Positions 50,101 through 61,473 of a stretch of 64,000 nt of DNA are shown here, one piece after another. The stretch is from Hybos culiciformis (lineage: Eukaryota; Arthropoda; Insecta; Diptera; Hybotidae), in assembly GCA_964007475.1 (NCBI GenBank), contig OZ023274.1, positions 83,304,346-83,368,345 on the forward strand, written 5' to 3'. The translations under genes and the position numbers were made by a program. Under the pieces are notes generated by a model that made no database searches, was not told where the DNA came from, and saw nothing but the letters and a program-made list of their open reading frames with translations. Position 1 is the stretch's first letter; the number at the start of each line of letters is the position of its first letter.

Positions 50101-52550
50101 ATATGTAAATTATTGTTGTTATTGAACTGATTAAAAAAATATATATTATATAAGTATTTTTTAATTAAATTATTTAAAGTAGCGTAAGTGCATTTCAATA
50201 CATATTGTACAGATTTGCAGTTCGAAGAAAGAGCTGAAATTTTTGAGATAATTTTATCTTCTTGATATCCTTTTCGTGGTATAATCTTACCAAAATCATG
50301 TCGGCCACTATTGCCCAACATAAGTTCAAAAATAATTGTGAGGAAAAAACGAAGAAATAGCAAAATATTTCGCTTATTTTTGGTAAAATTAAAGCAATAT
50401 AAACTAATGGCGATGATACCAATAATCCAAAAGCACATATCAATGGATCAGCATTTCCAAATGTTCCTCTTAATTTTAGAGCGAAATGTGATCCAGCTGG
50501 TACACCAATTAATCCAGCAAACATTGCAATTATTCCGAATTTGTAGGAAACACTTTTTTAAGGTAATAAAAGAACAAACAAAAAGCATCATAAGTATAGA
50601 AAAGATAATTGACATAAATATTACCCCTCTGTAAATCAGTATAGTGTTCACTGAACATATAAGTGCGTGGGAAGTAAGAAGATTAGTATGTAATTTCAAA
50701 AATATTTATTAAATGTCGTTAAAAAGTATTAAGTATGGAGTTAAAATTTCTTTGCAAATGACTCAGTTGTTAGGTTTATTTTAATTTTAACGATACAGCA
50801 TAATATTGAGAAAAAAGTTCTAACAAAATTGAATAATTTTTATAATCCAAGTTTAAAAGTATTTTATTTCAAAAGAAACTTTGAAGCTCTTATTATCAAC
50901 CCTATTCTATTCTTTGCAATTTCTTTTATTGAAAAAAAAAAAGATGTTGATAAAATTTGATTATTAATTAGGAAGAGTCATTTTTAAAATTTCTTTCTAA
51001 GGAAGAGATTTATAATTAACATAATTAAACTTTATTCACATTTTAATTGATCAAAATATCAAATTTGTTTAATTAATTTTTTCAGTTTTCAAATTAGAAA
51101 TTCGTTTTCTTTGAATGTAATTGTATAGAAAAAAAAAATCTATTTTAAAATAGTTCATCTTATTGGCAAACGTATTTTTAATTTTTGCTAGAAGTATTTT
51201 TATTATAAAGTGCACAACGTTAAGGCACATATGTTTATGTATACATCTTATTTTACTTACTCGTTTAATGTTAGATGTTCGTTTCCGGGTTGCATTCTTA
51301 ATCCTAAATGTATAAATTTAGGACCCCACCAAGATAGTGCACCCGCTACAAAAGCAACACATGTAAAACCACCTGTTGATAGCATGAATGATCGATTTTT
51401 CATTAAATCTTTGATATCTTCTGTGTATGTTGTTGTTTGTAAATGATTTGAACCTTCACTTTGTCCTCGAGATGGTTCGTGAATTGCACATAATAATACT
51501 ACAGCAATAGCACCTAAAATTGGAGTAACACGTAACGCCCATCTCCAAGATTGAGCGAATTCAGCTGTCTCAGATCCAACAATATATCTACAAAATAAAA
51601 ATATACAATTATTTTATATTTATAATTTGGATTTCTCATGTTATTTATGAAAATAAAAATATCTAATCAAGATTCTTAGAACAATTTTTTTGGGGATTTC
51701 ACTTACTCATATACCCAATAATGTATTCTATTAAATTTAAGGTGATAAAAAACAAAATTACTTAATCGTTTCACTTTCATTTAAAATCAAAAAAAAAATT
51801 AGTGATATGAATAAATTCAAAAAAATTTAAGGTTGAAGGTTAACTTCACTAAAATTCCAATTGAACTTTTCTCTTATTTAATTTGTTCAATAAAAACAAT
51901 TTTTTAATAATTAATTACTGTGCAGAGAGGTGTAGTCCTATGAGCGATTTGTTTTACACGAGGTTTTACATATAAAATTTTATCAATGCAAAGCTAAGAT
52001 TTTAAATTTATCAGACAAAAAAAAAATTAATAGTTATTGTTTTTATAAATTAAATATATTTTTCTTTAATATAATTGGACGTTATTTTAAAAAAATTAAA
52101 TAAATAATATTGAGATTGAAAAAAAGTCTCATTGGTTTGGCGCGAAATAATTTTCTAAAAAAACGATAATTAAAAAAAATATATTTACTTACCCTAAACC
52201 AGATCCAACTGGAATGGCAAAATAAAATACTGCCAACATTTTTGATCTTAAATCATGTACAAACAAATCTGATATTATAGTTGGGGCTATTGTACTATAG
52301 GAAGCTTCACCAAGCCCTACTAATGATCTAAATGTTAAAAACCAACCAAAATCGTGCATAAATGATCCTAAAAGAGTTGTCCCACTCCAAATAAAAACAC
52401 CCACACACATAATCCATTTTCTGGTATATCGATCGCCTAGGTAACCAAATAAAGGCGCGAACACCATATATGATATAACAAAAGCTGTTTGTAATAAGCC
52501 ACCTTCATCATCACCTATTTTAAAATCATCTTGTATATCCGTTAAAACAC
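47149..52550 (-). CDS. spin: Spinster, lysosomal major-facilitator transporter (5'-partial)
   Basis: Spinster is a late-endosome/lysosome MFS carrier needed for lysosome reformation. Exons in transcript order: 52550-52193, 51587-51261, then either 50552-50291 or 50059-49798, then 48015-47917, 47849-47679, 47609-47468, 47222-47149. With either alternative exon the frame closes and yields 477 aa. Exon one encodes [10 protein letters not shown], a [15 protein letters not shown] segment and the MFS signature [10 protein letters not shown]. Exon two begins [10 protein letters not shown] and contains a WWGPKFI motif. [16 protein letters not shown] and [14 protein letters not shown] follow, also hallmarks. 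The C-terminal tail is Asp/Asn/Ser-rich and ends NPRV. The first exon here starts in phase 1 after an AG, so upstream coding (N-terminal tail and first helix) is missing; I found none between 52.6 and 64 kb. Confidence 0.93.
48647..48869. mobile_element. Possible MITE with imperfect inverted ends
   Basis: The left end TATACCACAGAGAAATAATA and the inverse of the right end TATAATCATAGAGAAATATA are similar, in a 5'-TA context, and enclose about 220 bp. No coding capacity. The match is imperfect and A/T-rich, so confidence is limited. It lies in the spinster intron after the alternative exons. Confidence 0.4.
48870..49190. mobile_element. Fold-back element (large imperfect palindrome) in a spinster intron
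   Basis: The two halves are inverted copies around a centre near 49032. CTTTTAAAACTTTAAAAA at 49007-49024 is exactly inverted at 49040-49057. Further out, GGAATTTCGTTTTCATAAAA pairs imperfectly with the inverse of the 49058-49085 stretch. The outermost ends share an AATCAAAGAG/ACCAAAGAG motif. It has no ORF and is probably a fold-back MITE. RNA of this intron could form a long hairpin. Confidence 0.6.
49798..50059 (-). CDS. spin: Spinster alternative exon B (downstream copy)
   Basis: 262 nt with acceptor AG at 50061-50060 and donor GTAAGA at 49797-49792. It encodes 87 aa after completing a split codon: [20 protein letters not shown], then [16 protein letters not shown], ending [13 protein letters not shown]. 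These are two transmembrane helices of the carrier. It has exactly the length and phases of the exon at 50291-50552 and about half its residues in common (43 of 87, counted by hand). Including both would shift the frame (262 is not a multiple of 3), so the two exons must be mutually exclusive. This copy looks closer to the fly sequence I remember. Confidence 0.88.
50291..50552 (-). CDS. spin: Spinster alternative exon A (upstream copy)
   Basis: 262 nt, acceptor AG at 50554-50553 and donor GTAAGA at 50290-50285, phases identical to the exon at 49798-50059. It encodes [20 protein letters not shown], then [17 protein letters not shown], ending [13 protein letters not shown]. The reading frame is intact and the GVP, DPLICA and WxIVAD positions are kept, so it is under coding constraint rather than a decayed duplicate. 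Where the copies differ most (the loop after GVP and the following helix), substrate preference or localisation could differ between isoforms; that is inference. Confidence 0.85.
52136..52147. promoter_or_regulatory. Palindromic E2F-like motif in a spinster intron
   Basis: TTTGGCGCGAAA is a full match to the E2F consensus TTTSGCGCSAAA, about 45 bp into the intron after spinster exon 52193-52550. CG-rich motifs are rare here. Its location inside a gene body is unusual, so function is uncertain. Confidence 0.3.
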
Positions 52551-55500
52551 CTAAAAAAAAAAAAAACAAAGTTACAAATTTTGAATATTAAAATATTCTT
52601 TTAAGATAGAAAATTTCATAAATAATATGACAATTGTATCACTGTTATCGTCGACTGTCAAATTATAATAATTTCTAAACTGTACTCAAATATTGAACGC
52701 ATTGAAGGTTCAGAATTACATCATAATTTCAAATTTATAAATGAAATTAAGATAAGGAAATAAAATCGTAATATTTTTCATTATGGAAATTTAGTTTTAA
52801 AATAAAAAAAAATTTAAAAATTTCTCTCACTTTACACTCTATGCAATTATTTTACGCATTAACTGATTTTTCCGGAAATAATTTAATTAAAATTTAAATC
52901 AAAGACTTTTTATAAAGTTACATTATTTTTTTTTTGCTTTTATTTTACTTTGAATTTTGCATTTTTAGATATAAGAAGTATTTTGTAAAATATTGTAAAA
53001 TATTTGTCAAGATCAAAAACAGATGGTTGACTGAATTTTCACCAGACTGTTTAATTACAAAATCTTGAAAAATTGAAATAATATTGTTTATTTTTGTGTT
53101 ATAAATTTTTTTTCTTTTATATTATTAAAATACTTAAGTATATATATTATTTATAGAATTCGAATATTCTGATCTCTAAATTTTTTTTGTATCTTAAGTT
53201 TATAAAGTTGAGACTTTATTTCTTTTATATTCTTCATTTCCTAAAACTTGATTCATCAGTTTTAGACTTTGGAGTTGAACAAATTTTAATTTTTGAAAAT
53301 AATATCTTGTTAATTCAATATTAAAAAAAAACGCTCTTTGGAAAATTATAAGACACAAAAAAATATAAGAAACAACGAGAAAATATACAAGAACAAAATG
53401 GTAATAAAAATTCATTTAAAAAAAAAATTAATACATAATGTATTGAATTTATAAAATATGCCCAAGAAGTTAAATATTCTTATAATCTTGGACTAAAATA
53501 AATTCACTGTACAATAAAACATGGATAGCATTCGTCTTTTTTTCAGATGGAACAATTCTATTTCTTTATTTAGTTGCTCTCTGAAATTATTTCATCAGTT
53601 TCTAAATGAGATTTGATAAATACAAGTTTAATAATTTACAAATAGTATTTTACAATTATTAGAAAGTATCAAATTATACAAATATCTTGTCTGGTAAATT
53701 AAGCCTGAGTAAGTTCTAAATTGGAAAACGAATATTTTAATTCAAATTTTATCATGTTTTATTTATTGTTTAACAGTTGAAATTCAGTTTTTATTTCACA
53801 TTATTTATTTATAAGATGACAACAATATTAAACAAAAATCTAAGAAAGTAAAATACACATATATATATATATAAAATTGATCCATAAATTTGGTCAACTG
53901 CAGCAGTTACTTGAAAGTTTTAGAAGGAGAATCTGAATGAACATTTATATAATATTAGAAGATAGAACTATTTTTTTTCTTCCAATAGCTAATAAATGTT
54001 AAACAAAAATATTTTTGTGGTTCTCTCTATTTTGAGTCGTGTAAAATACGATCACTGTATAATTAAATATTCAGATAATATACCTGATTCTTTTCAGTGC
54101 ATTTGAATAAATTATAAATTCATTAATGAATTATAAAATCATCATTTTTATTTATCTTTAATGTAATACTAATAAATTATTGAATTCTACTATATAAAAA
54201 GATGCCAACAAAATTTTTCCTTTCAATTTAGTTATTTATGCTTGTGGGAAAGAAAATCTTAACATTATTGTATTTTTTTTTTCTAGAACATATTACACAG
54301 TACACATATTGTACAGTACACAATTTTATTAGTTTCTTTATAACCTCATTCTTCAAATAGTTGAATATTATTACAATGTATAATGATGATGGTACCTATA
54401 TGTAGTTGTTTCATTTAATATAATATTTTATTTTTCTATAAAAATAAAAATCTTGATTTTATAATATTCATTCTAATGTATTTTCCAAGGTGTATATAAT
54501 AATCTAAAGATTTTATCCCGAACTCATTGTGGAAGTAATTCTATTGTTGGAGTAAAAATGAGATGTGCTTATTATTGAACTCAATTGCTTAAAATAGCCC
54601 TCTAAGAGTAAATAAATAAAATAGTATTAAATTTTGAAACTTCAACTGACATTATTATATTTAAATGTACATAATAATAAAATCGTATAAAATATAAAAT
54701 CGTAATGATAATTTATGTGTAATGTTAACAATGTTTTTAATTTTATTGAACATTTTCGAGATATTGAAAAGGTATTCGAAAAAATCATACAAATATAAAA
54801 TAACGAAAATATCAAATTTTCGAATTTTGGGCAACGGAATTAGACTTATTCAGAATTATCTATCGTTATAAGGCAAATAAAAAATACTTGCAAATATAAA
54901 TTTTAAGAATTTAATATAATAAATGTTATATCAATACATATTATGTTATATAAAACCAGACGGCGCGTCGCATTGTCCTTATTTTTATATTGGATTTTAA
55001 TCTTAAGTGGTTACAAATAAATTATACATAATAATGCCTTCACTTTTCATGTAATAAATTTTCCAGCATGCTTTTCTGTTTACTAAAAACTGAAAGTAAC
55101 TACATATATAAAACAATCTATATTTGCCTACCTATTATTTTGGAATAATTAATAGTTGGAGTAGAATATTTATAAATTAACCTACGACCACAATGCAGAA
55201 TGCATGCTTAAAATAATTTTAATTCCGTTATAAGTAATAAACATATGAGAGAAATATTATGCATATATTTATATAGCATGTTGTATACCTTTGTATAATA
55301 AACATCAAAGTAAAAAAAAAATTGTTTTACGACTAAAAACATTTTTATAATTATCTTTAAGTGTAAATCTTATAATAAAATATTTTAAAATTTTTTTTAC
55401 AGACAAATTTATAATAATATCGAATAAGTTAAGTACTAACAGTTTGGACCAGCTTTGGCCAGTTTATTTTTATTTTTGTATTATTTTATGGAAATATGTT

Positions 55501-55864
55501 TGGGAGTGTTAAAAAATTTCATCTACCTTGTTCGATTTGTCGATTTTATTTGACAGCATCCGACCCTAATTGGCACTGTAATAAAGAAATACTTTTAAAC
55601 GTTTCCCGAAACAAAATTTATTTAGTGTTTTATATTTATTTGTTATTTTAATTGGATGATGCTATAAAAACGAAGGCAATAATTTATTTAACAATTTTCT
55701 ATCACAATTTTTTTGTAGCGATTGGTGGTAAGTAATGCTTTTTTTGCATACTAAATTTCTATTTTCTCAATATTTCCACATTGAAATCCAAGTGTTCTGA
55801 TAGCATTTTGCAGAGAATAAGTAGATTTAAATATGATAAGAAATCATACATAATATACTTCCCT
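52551..55864. other. Presumed spinster first intron or upstream DNA
   Basis: A T-rich tract with AG (minus strand) at 52552-52551 is the acceptor of the first spinster exon found. To the right I find no exon coding for the expected first transmembrane helix (Asn-Tyr-Met-Asp-Arg region). The DNA is A/T-rich with a (TA)n run at about 53858-53872. Confidence 0.5.
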
Positions 55865-56071
55865 TTATATTTCTGTTTCCGCAACATATTTAGGTCCTAT
55901 TAATGGTTCGAATTTAATTTCATTTACAAGATATAATAATAGAACAGCGCCAGCGTTCAAAGCTGCCCATGCATTTGGATCATTCAATTTAGAATGTGAT
56001 TAGAGATGAAACAAAATGAATTTGAATAAAATCAAAACCAAAAGAGTGTTTTTATTTTCGCCGGCCGTCAT
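55865..56071 (-). pseudogene. Small membrane-protein-like ORF broken by one stop codon
   Basis: From ATG at 56071 the frame reads MTAGENKNTLLVLILFKF and five more residues, then TAA at 56002-56000. It continues in the same frame for 44 residues to a second stop at 55865, including NDPNAWAALNAGAVLLLYLV and KFEPLIGPKYVAETEI. The downstream part has mixed composition (Trp, Pro, Gly, Ala) quite unlike chance ORFs in this DNA, with one likely membrane helix. One base change (CAA to TAA) would explain the interruption. I do not recognise the family. It could be a small-protein pseudogene, a retrocopy, or a sequencing error in a real gene. Confidence 0.4.
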
Positions 56072-58377
56072 TACACATATTAATGAAATTTCAAGGACAC
56101 GGTTAGTGTTATTTTGAAGAAGACGAGTATAATTCCCAGTTTCTTAGTAAGTTTTTTTTTTTTTGTTTTTCGTAATCAACATTATTTATATTTGTAGCGC
56201 CAATTTTGTGTTTTCTTTTGCTCTATGGTTTTTATTTTTTTTTTATAATTTTTTTATTTTTTAAATAATTTGTGTGAAAATACATCGTATGATTTTTATA
56301 TGAACCAATCAAATGTTGAAGATAAGGTGACGTAATTTTATTAACAAAAAATAAAAAATAAAAATAAAATTTAAACATGAATTAAAAGAGAAACTCAATA
56401 ATAAAAGATAAAATAGAGAATGTTATTTTATTTTTTTTTTTCATATTTCACGTTTTTGTCTAAAGTTAGTTAAATTTTCACCTGTGAGTTAAAAAGCATT
56501 CAATAAATTTTGATTACGTTTTAAAAATTAGTCACAGTACTACTTAACTTAAAACATTTTTATTGAACTTTTTTTTTTATTAGGTTGTTCTCTTTTCGAA
56601 TTTAAGAAATTTGGAATTTTTTTTTTTATCTTAAATGTCTAGTTGGCATTATGAATATTATGATGATAAAAAATTATTTTATTTGGTTTTTTTTTTTAAT
56701 TTTGATATTTTAGTTAGGACAAATTTAAAAAAGGTTGATAGCTTAGTAAAAAAAAAAAAAAAATTGGCATATAAATGAAATGTCAAAAATGTTATTTTTA
56801 TACAAATTATTTATTTAACTTTTTTAAAACTATTTTTTTTAAGTTCATTATTTACATATTTATTATTAGATCGCCTTACTTTCTAATTATATATGTGTGC
56901 ATTCTGTTTCCTCTAAAAAAAAAGTCGCTGAGTTAGTATGGTATGATTTGTGGTTTTACAATGTACATATTTATCTCGGTATTTAGTCTTTTTTAACTTC
57001 ATCTTGATAGTGCCAATACAATCATTCTTAAGTATTAACATTTTTTCGGTCAAATTTGGGACAAGATCATAAATACAATATTTATATTATATGTATCTTA
57101 CAATATCTAAATATGTATAATTAAAAATACTATTACTGACTTACAATTATATTGATTAAGAATAATAGGTATAGTGTACGTATATTTTTTTTGTTTTACT
57201 ATCGCCTTCAAAAAAATACAAACTAACTTAACTTATATCTTATAGTACTAATCTTAATCAATGATACCCATGTACATATACAATTTTAAGTATCTACTCT
57301 ATTTATAATAAATTTTATTTTTTTTTTGATAATAATTTTTAATTAAATTTTCAAATAATTTGCTTTGTATCTTATCTAGGTAAATTTTCAAGTTCAACAT
57401 TTTATTTAAGAAAGAGAGAGAGAGAGAGTTTTAATTATTAATTTAGCATTATAAACTTTATACTTTACATAAACATTATATCTAAGTGAAGTGATTACTA
57501 TGTATATTGTATAGTTTAAGTTGATTAATGTTTTTTGTTGATATAACGATGTGATTAATAATATATTCATTTCCTGAAGTTTTAACAACAAATTAGGACT
57601 CATCACAATATTTAAAAAAAAAATGTTTCTTTTAGACATAATTCTTTTTTAAATAAAAGCTTGGCAATAAAATTAAAATTTTTTTAAAATAAAAATTTTC
57701 AAGATTTTTAAGAAATTTAATTTAAACGTATTTTTAACGTCAGATCGTAATCTTAGAGTTTATAGTTTATTACGTATTATTTAGAAAATAAACAATTATT
57801 TATCATTATACCTACAGATCATATATTAGGTATATGTTTTTATTATTTATATTTACTTTTAGTAAAATATTTTATTGCTAAATTTTTCACAAAATAAAAA
57901 AAAAAAAAAAACATCTATTTTTAAAAATTAATTTTTGCAAAATTAAACAAAAAAAAATTTTTTTTTGAATATCTAAAAAAAAAAATATTGTGGTATTTTT
58001 TTGCTACACCCGACAAATTAAAATTTTTATCGTCGATTTCCAAATTAACCACGAATTCGCTATGAGTAATAATTGTAATGTCAAGGTTTGCTATGTATAT
58101 ACATAGACCTACATATTTCTTACTAAACCAATTATAGATAATAACATTGGCTAAATTTAAAAGAAACTGAAAATAAACTTAATAATATGTGCGTTATAAG
58201 TGTTCCTCCCGAACCACAAGTCAATAATAGGTATCAGTAATAAAAATAATAGTGTCATTAAAATTTAATTATTTTTTTTTAATTAATCTCATTATCTTTC
58301 CAAATTAATTTAATTATATTTATTTTATTTACCAGTCAAAACAATATTATACAAGCCTTAAATTTACGTAACACATG
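56072..58377. other. Gene-free A/T-rich DNA
   Basis: No supportable exon or element. Contains many A/T homopolymers and an AG-repeat of about seven units near 57412-57428. Short ORFs here are low-complexity. Confidence 0.55.
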
Positions 58378-58385
58378 CTTTAAAT

Positions 58386-59105
58386 CAAGGGTCCCAAAGA
58401 GTGGTACGCGTACCACTAGTGGTAAATTACGCTTAGGCCAGTGGTACAATATTTTCTTCCATTACAAATTAATTGATTTTATTTATTAATTGTTTCTTCT
58501 ATTAAAAAATATTGGATTTTTTTAATTAAACTTTCTAAATATTCGCACTTCCATTTTCTCTCTCTGATAAAAATTTAGATGCATTTTCAGTGGTAGAAAA
58601 AGAACTGTTAGCAGAAATTTCTTGTAATGTTGATTTAAAACTTGAATTTAAACAGCAAAATTTAAGTGATTTTGGTTCCAACGACGATCTGAATATGAAG
58701 CAATTTCTGATAAAGCTCTGAAATTTTTGATGCCATTTGTTTCATCATATTTATGTGAAGTTGGACTTTCGGCAATGTTGAGTATTAAAAATAAATACAG
58801 AACACGTTTAAACCTTGAACCCAATTTACGTTTAAAATTAACTAAAATTGAACCTAATATTACATATTTAATGGTCAACAAAGAACTTCATCTTTCACCA
58901 TTAACTGCTTACTATGTACGTACCTACACACGGTATTTTCTCCATATTTTCCTCAATGTAAATAAAAGGGTATTATGTAAATAAAAATAATAGTAAAAAA
59001 ATGTAGCTTATCATTTTAAAAATTTCTGATATTTATGTACAGTGGTACATATATTCAAGAAAAGTATATTGATGGTACAACTGAGAAAAAGTTTGGGAAC
59101 TGCTG
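58386..59105 (+). mobile_element. Internally deleted hAT element with transposase C-terminus
   Basis: The left end CAAGGGTCCCAAA and the inverse of the right end CAGCAGTTCCCAAA are related, and CTTTAAAT is duplicated exactly on both sides (58378-58385 and 59106-59113), the 8-bp hAT hallmark. Subterminal GTGGTAC repeats occur at both ends. Inside, the plus strand around 58700-58900 encodes ALKFLMPFVSSYLCEVGLSA, then MLSIKNKYRTRLNLEPNLRL. This is the C-terminal dimerisation region of Charlie/ZBED5-like hAT transposases (LPF..TYLCE.GFS...KTK.R.RL). The preceding reading frame is shifted and most of the transposase is gone, so the copy is dead. Confidence 0.88.
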
Positions 59106-60029
59106 CTTTAAATAATTATTAAAAGTTGAAAAATTTATTATGTACCTACTAAGTATTATAATCTTTTGATAACAAAAATGCAAAATTCAAAAACTTTAAT
59201 CTTTGAAAATTAAAAAAAAAATAAGAATAAGTAAAAATAATAATAAATAAACAATTAATTAAGAATAAGTTGTGGTGAACTTAAAATAAATAAAGTATAT
59301 GCATACCTACTTAAATTTTTTTTTAATTAATATCATTTTATTTTTGTTTACATATTTATAAACTCATATATTTTATAAGTTCTTTGTAATTTTGAATTAT
59401 GAGTTTTTTTTTTTATATTAGCAAAATATTATACAAATATTCAATAATAATAAAATATGAGGTGATTATATTTTATTTTATTTTTTTTAAATAAACAATT
59501 CATTATAAGTATTTAGCTTAAAATTCTTTAAACAAAATTATATCAGATTTCACAATAAAATAGCAAAAACATAAATTTAAAATTCAGATTTATTATGTCT
59601 AAACAACCGATCGCATACATCCTTGACGACTGTATTTTAAAAATATTCAGAGTACTATTTGTTATTTAGGTATATACTTAAGTATATCAAAAATCAATAT
59701 TAAATATTGTTTATGGTTTTACTGCATATGTTTAAAAAGTTCAATCTTTGACGAAGTCTTATAATAATACATATTCAATATTATATTAAAACCAATTAAA
59801 AAAATGTATAAATTTAAAGAAGTTATGTACTGAGATGAAAGTGCATTTAAATCAATTTAAATTAAATATTTCTAAATTACTAAATGATAGTTAAAAATAT
59901 AAATGTTTATTAATTCATTTATCATAACTAAAAACTATATAGAATTTAATTGTTATATAATTCTTTATTTTAATACGAATTAATACTACGTTTTGTTTCA
60001 TAAATTTAAATTATTAATATAAGTATATA

Positions 60030-61205
60030 GGGTCAAGTGGGGTAATTGTGAATTGGGGTAATTGTGAACGGTAAAAGTAGCCTTGGAAAAAATTACAATT
60101 TAAAAAAATTTGAAGCGTAAATACAAATTATAATATTTTCTGCACGTGTGAAAAAAGTTTCGTAGTGTTTTGTACATTTTCTACTTGACAGCAAGTATTT
60201 GAAAAAAGTTCCAAAAAAAAAGTGTTTTTCAGTTGAGAAGAGTTTTTTTAAATCTTTTTATTTTAGTGAAAATTTGACATTAGTAAAATAAAATTATTTA
60301 TTTTGGCAATATAAGGGATTAATTTAAATAAAATGAAATACATTTTTAAATAAAAATAAAAACAAAGTGAAATAATTAACTTTCACAATTACCCCTTAAT
60401 TTTTAATGTGTGAGGTAATTGTGAACATAAAAAGGGGTAATTGTGAAAATAAAAAAAAATCTTATTTTATGTTTAAAGATAAACAAGTGGACCAAAAATG
60501 CCCAGAAATTACGTTAAGAACACATTGCCAAAAAAAAAGTGGAGGAGAAATTGCTGAATGCCTATTAGCTCGTGCAAAAAGTGGCTATCCATGTGACAGA
60601 GACGAATTGCTAGGTCTTATATAAAGTTTTGTTTTATCCAAAAATTTAAATACACCATTCGTTAATGGTATGCTGGATTGGATTGGTTCAGATCACTTAT
60701 TGCACGAAATCCTTCACTATCTATTAAAAAAGCCAGAATATCTTCAAAAATGTAGGAAAGTTGCACACAAACCAACAATAATTTACGATTTTTACGACAA
60801 ATTGGAAAGTGTTTGCAACAAAATTAACATAAAAGATGTTGAAGATGCCTGTTTTATTTTTAACGCTGATGAAAGTGGATTTAAAAATGATCGACGTCGA
60901 TTACATGCGATTGGCGAAAAAGGAAAAAAATTTTGACGAGTTTCTGGTGTAGGTAAATACCAGTTCACATTTACCCCATTTTTGTGAGGTAAATGTAAAA
61001 ATCGTCGACTTTTACGAAATGAGCTACAGCACTGGACCTGTATCTCAGATTTGATTTCTTAAAATTGCATAAGGTAGTGAAGAATTTCAGCTTTCCAGCA
61101 ACGTACGGGTTTTTTTTCTGCGACCAAGGAAAGTTAGAGAAAAAAATTTTAAACTTTTTTTTTTTGTGAAGTTGCAAAATCGTTCACCATTACCCCACTT
61201 GACCC
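60030..61205 (+). mobile_element. Decayed pogo/Tigger-like (Tc1-mariner superfamily) element
   Basis: The ends GGGTCAAGTGGGGTAAT and ATTACCCCACTTGACCC are a perfect 17-bp inverted repeat, flanked by TA on both sides (60028-60029 and 61206-61207). The motif GGTAATTGTGAA recurs several times near the left end and at about 60390-60450. Inside, 60406-60624 encodes a helix-turn-helix-type segment ending SGYPCDRDELLGLI. The same frame, after a TAA, continues into 60670-60936 with FNADESGF, the first catalytic Asp region of Tigger/CENP-B/Jerky-like DDE transposases. The frame then stops and the rest of the catalytic domain is missing. Length 1176 bp; not autonomous. Confidence 0.88.
60406..60936 (+). 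pseudogene. Broken Tigger/Jerky-like transposase
   Basis: Two ORFs in one frame, separated by a stop at 60622-60624, together cover the DNA-binding and early catalytic parts of a pogo/Tigger transposase. Recognisable blocks are GYPCDRDELLGLI, a KPEYLQKCRK stretch and FNADESGFK...GEKGKK. The frame stops at 60934-60936, before the second and third catalytic acids. It lies wholly inside the TIR-bounded element at 60030-61205. Confidence 0.8.
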
Positions 61206-61473
61206 TACCTAATTAAATTTACGTTTGTTTACAGTTTTTTTTTTTTTGCTTTATTAGACAAGGTCTGCTGACGATAAGAGAAATTTATTTTTATAAAAAC
61301 ATATTAAAAGTAGAATAGAGAGATAATTTCATTTCAGTTTTTTTAATATTTTTTCAGAGAATATATTAAGTATATTATAATATTTCAATAAACAAAATAT
61401 ATAGATCTTTAGTATAAATAAAGAACTCTGTCTACATTGAATTACATACTATCAATAAAAATAAAAAAAAAAA

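Noticed and set aside
50311..50634. 107-codon plus-strand ORF opposite spinster exon A
   Set aside because: Antisense shadow of a well-supported spinster exon.
55719..55727. A 9-nt microexon candidate between TTTTTTTGTAG and GTAAGTAA on the plus strand
   Set aside because: No plus-strand gene surrounds it, and such paired splice-like strings are expected by chance in this sequence.
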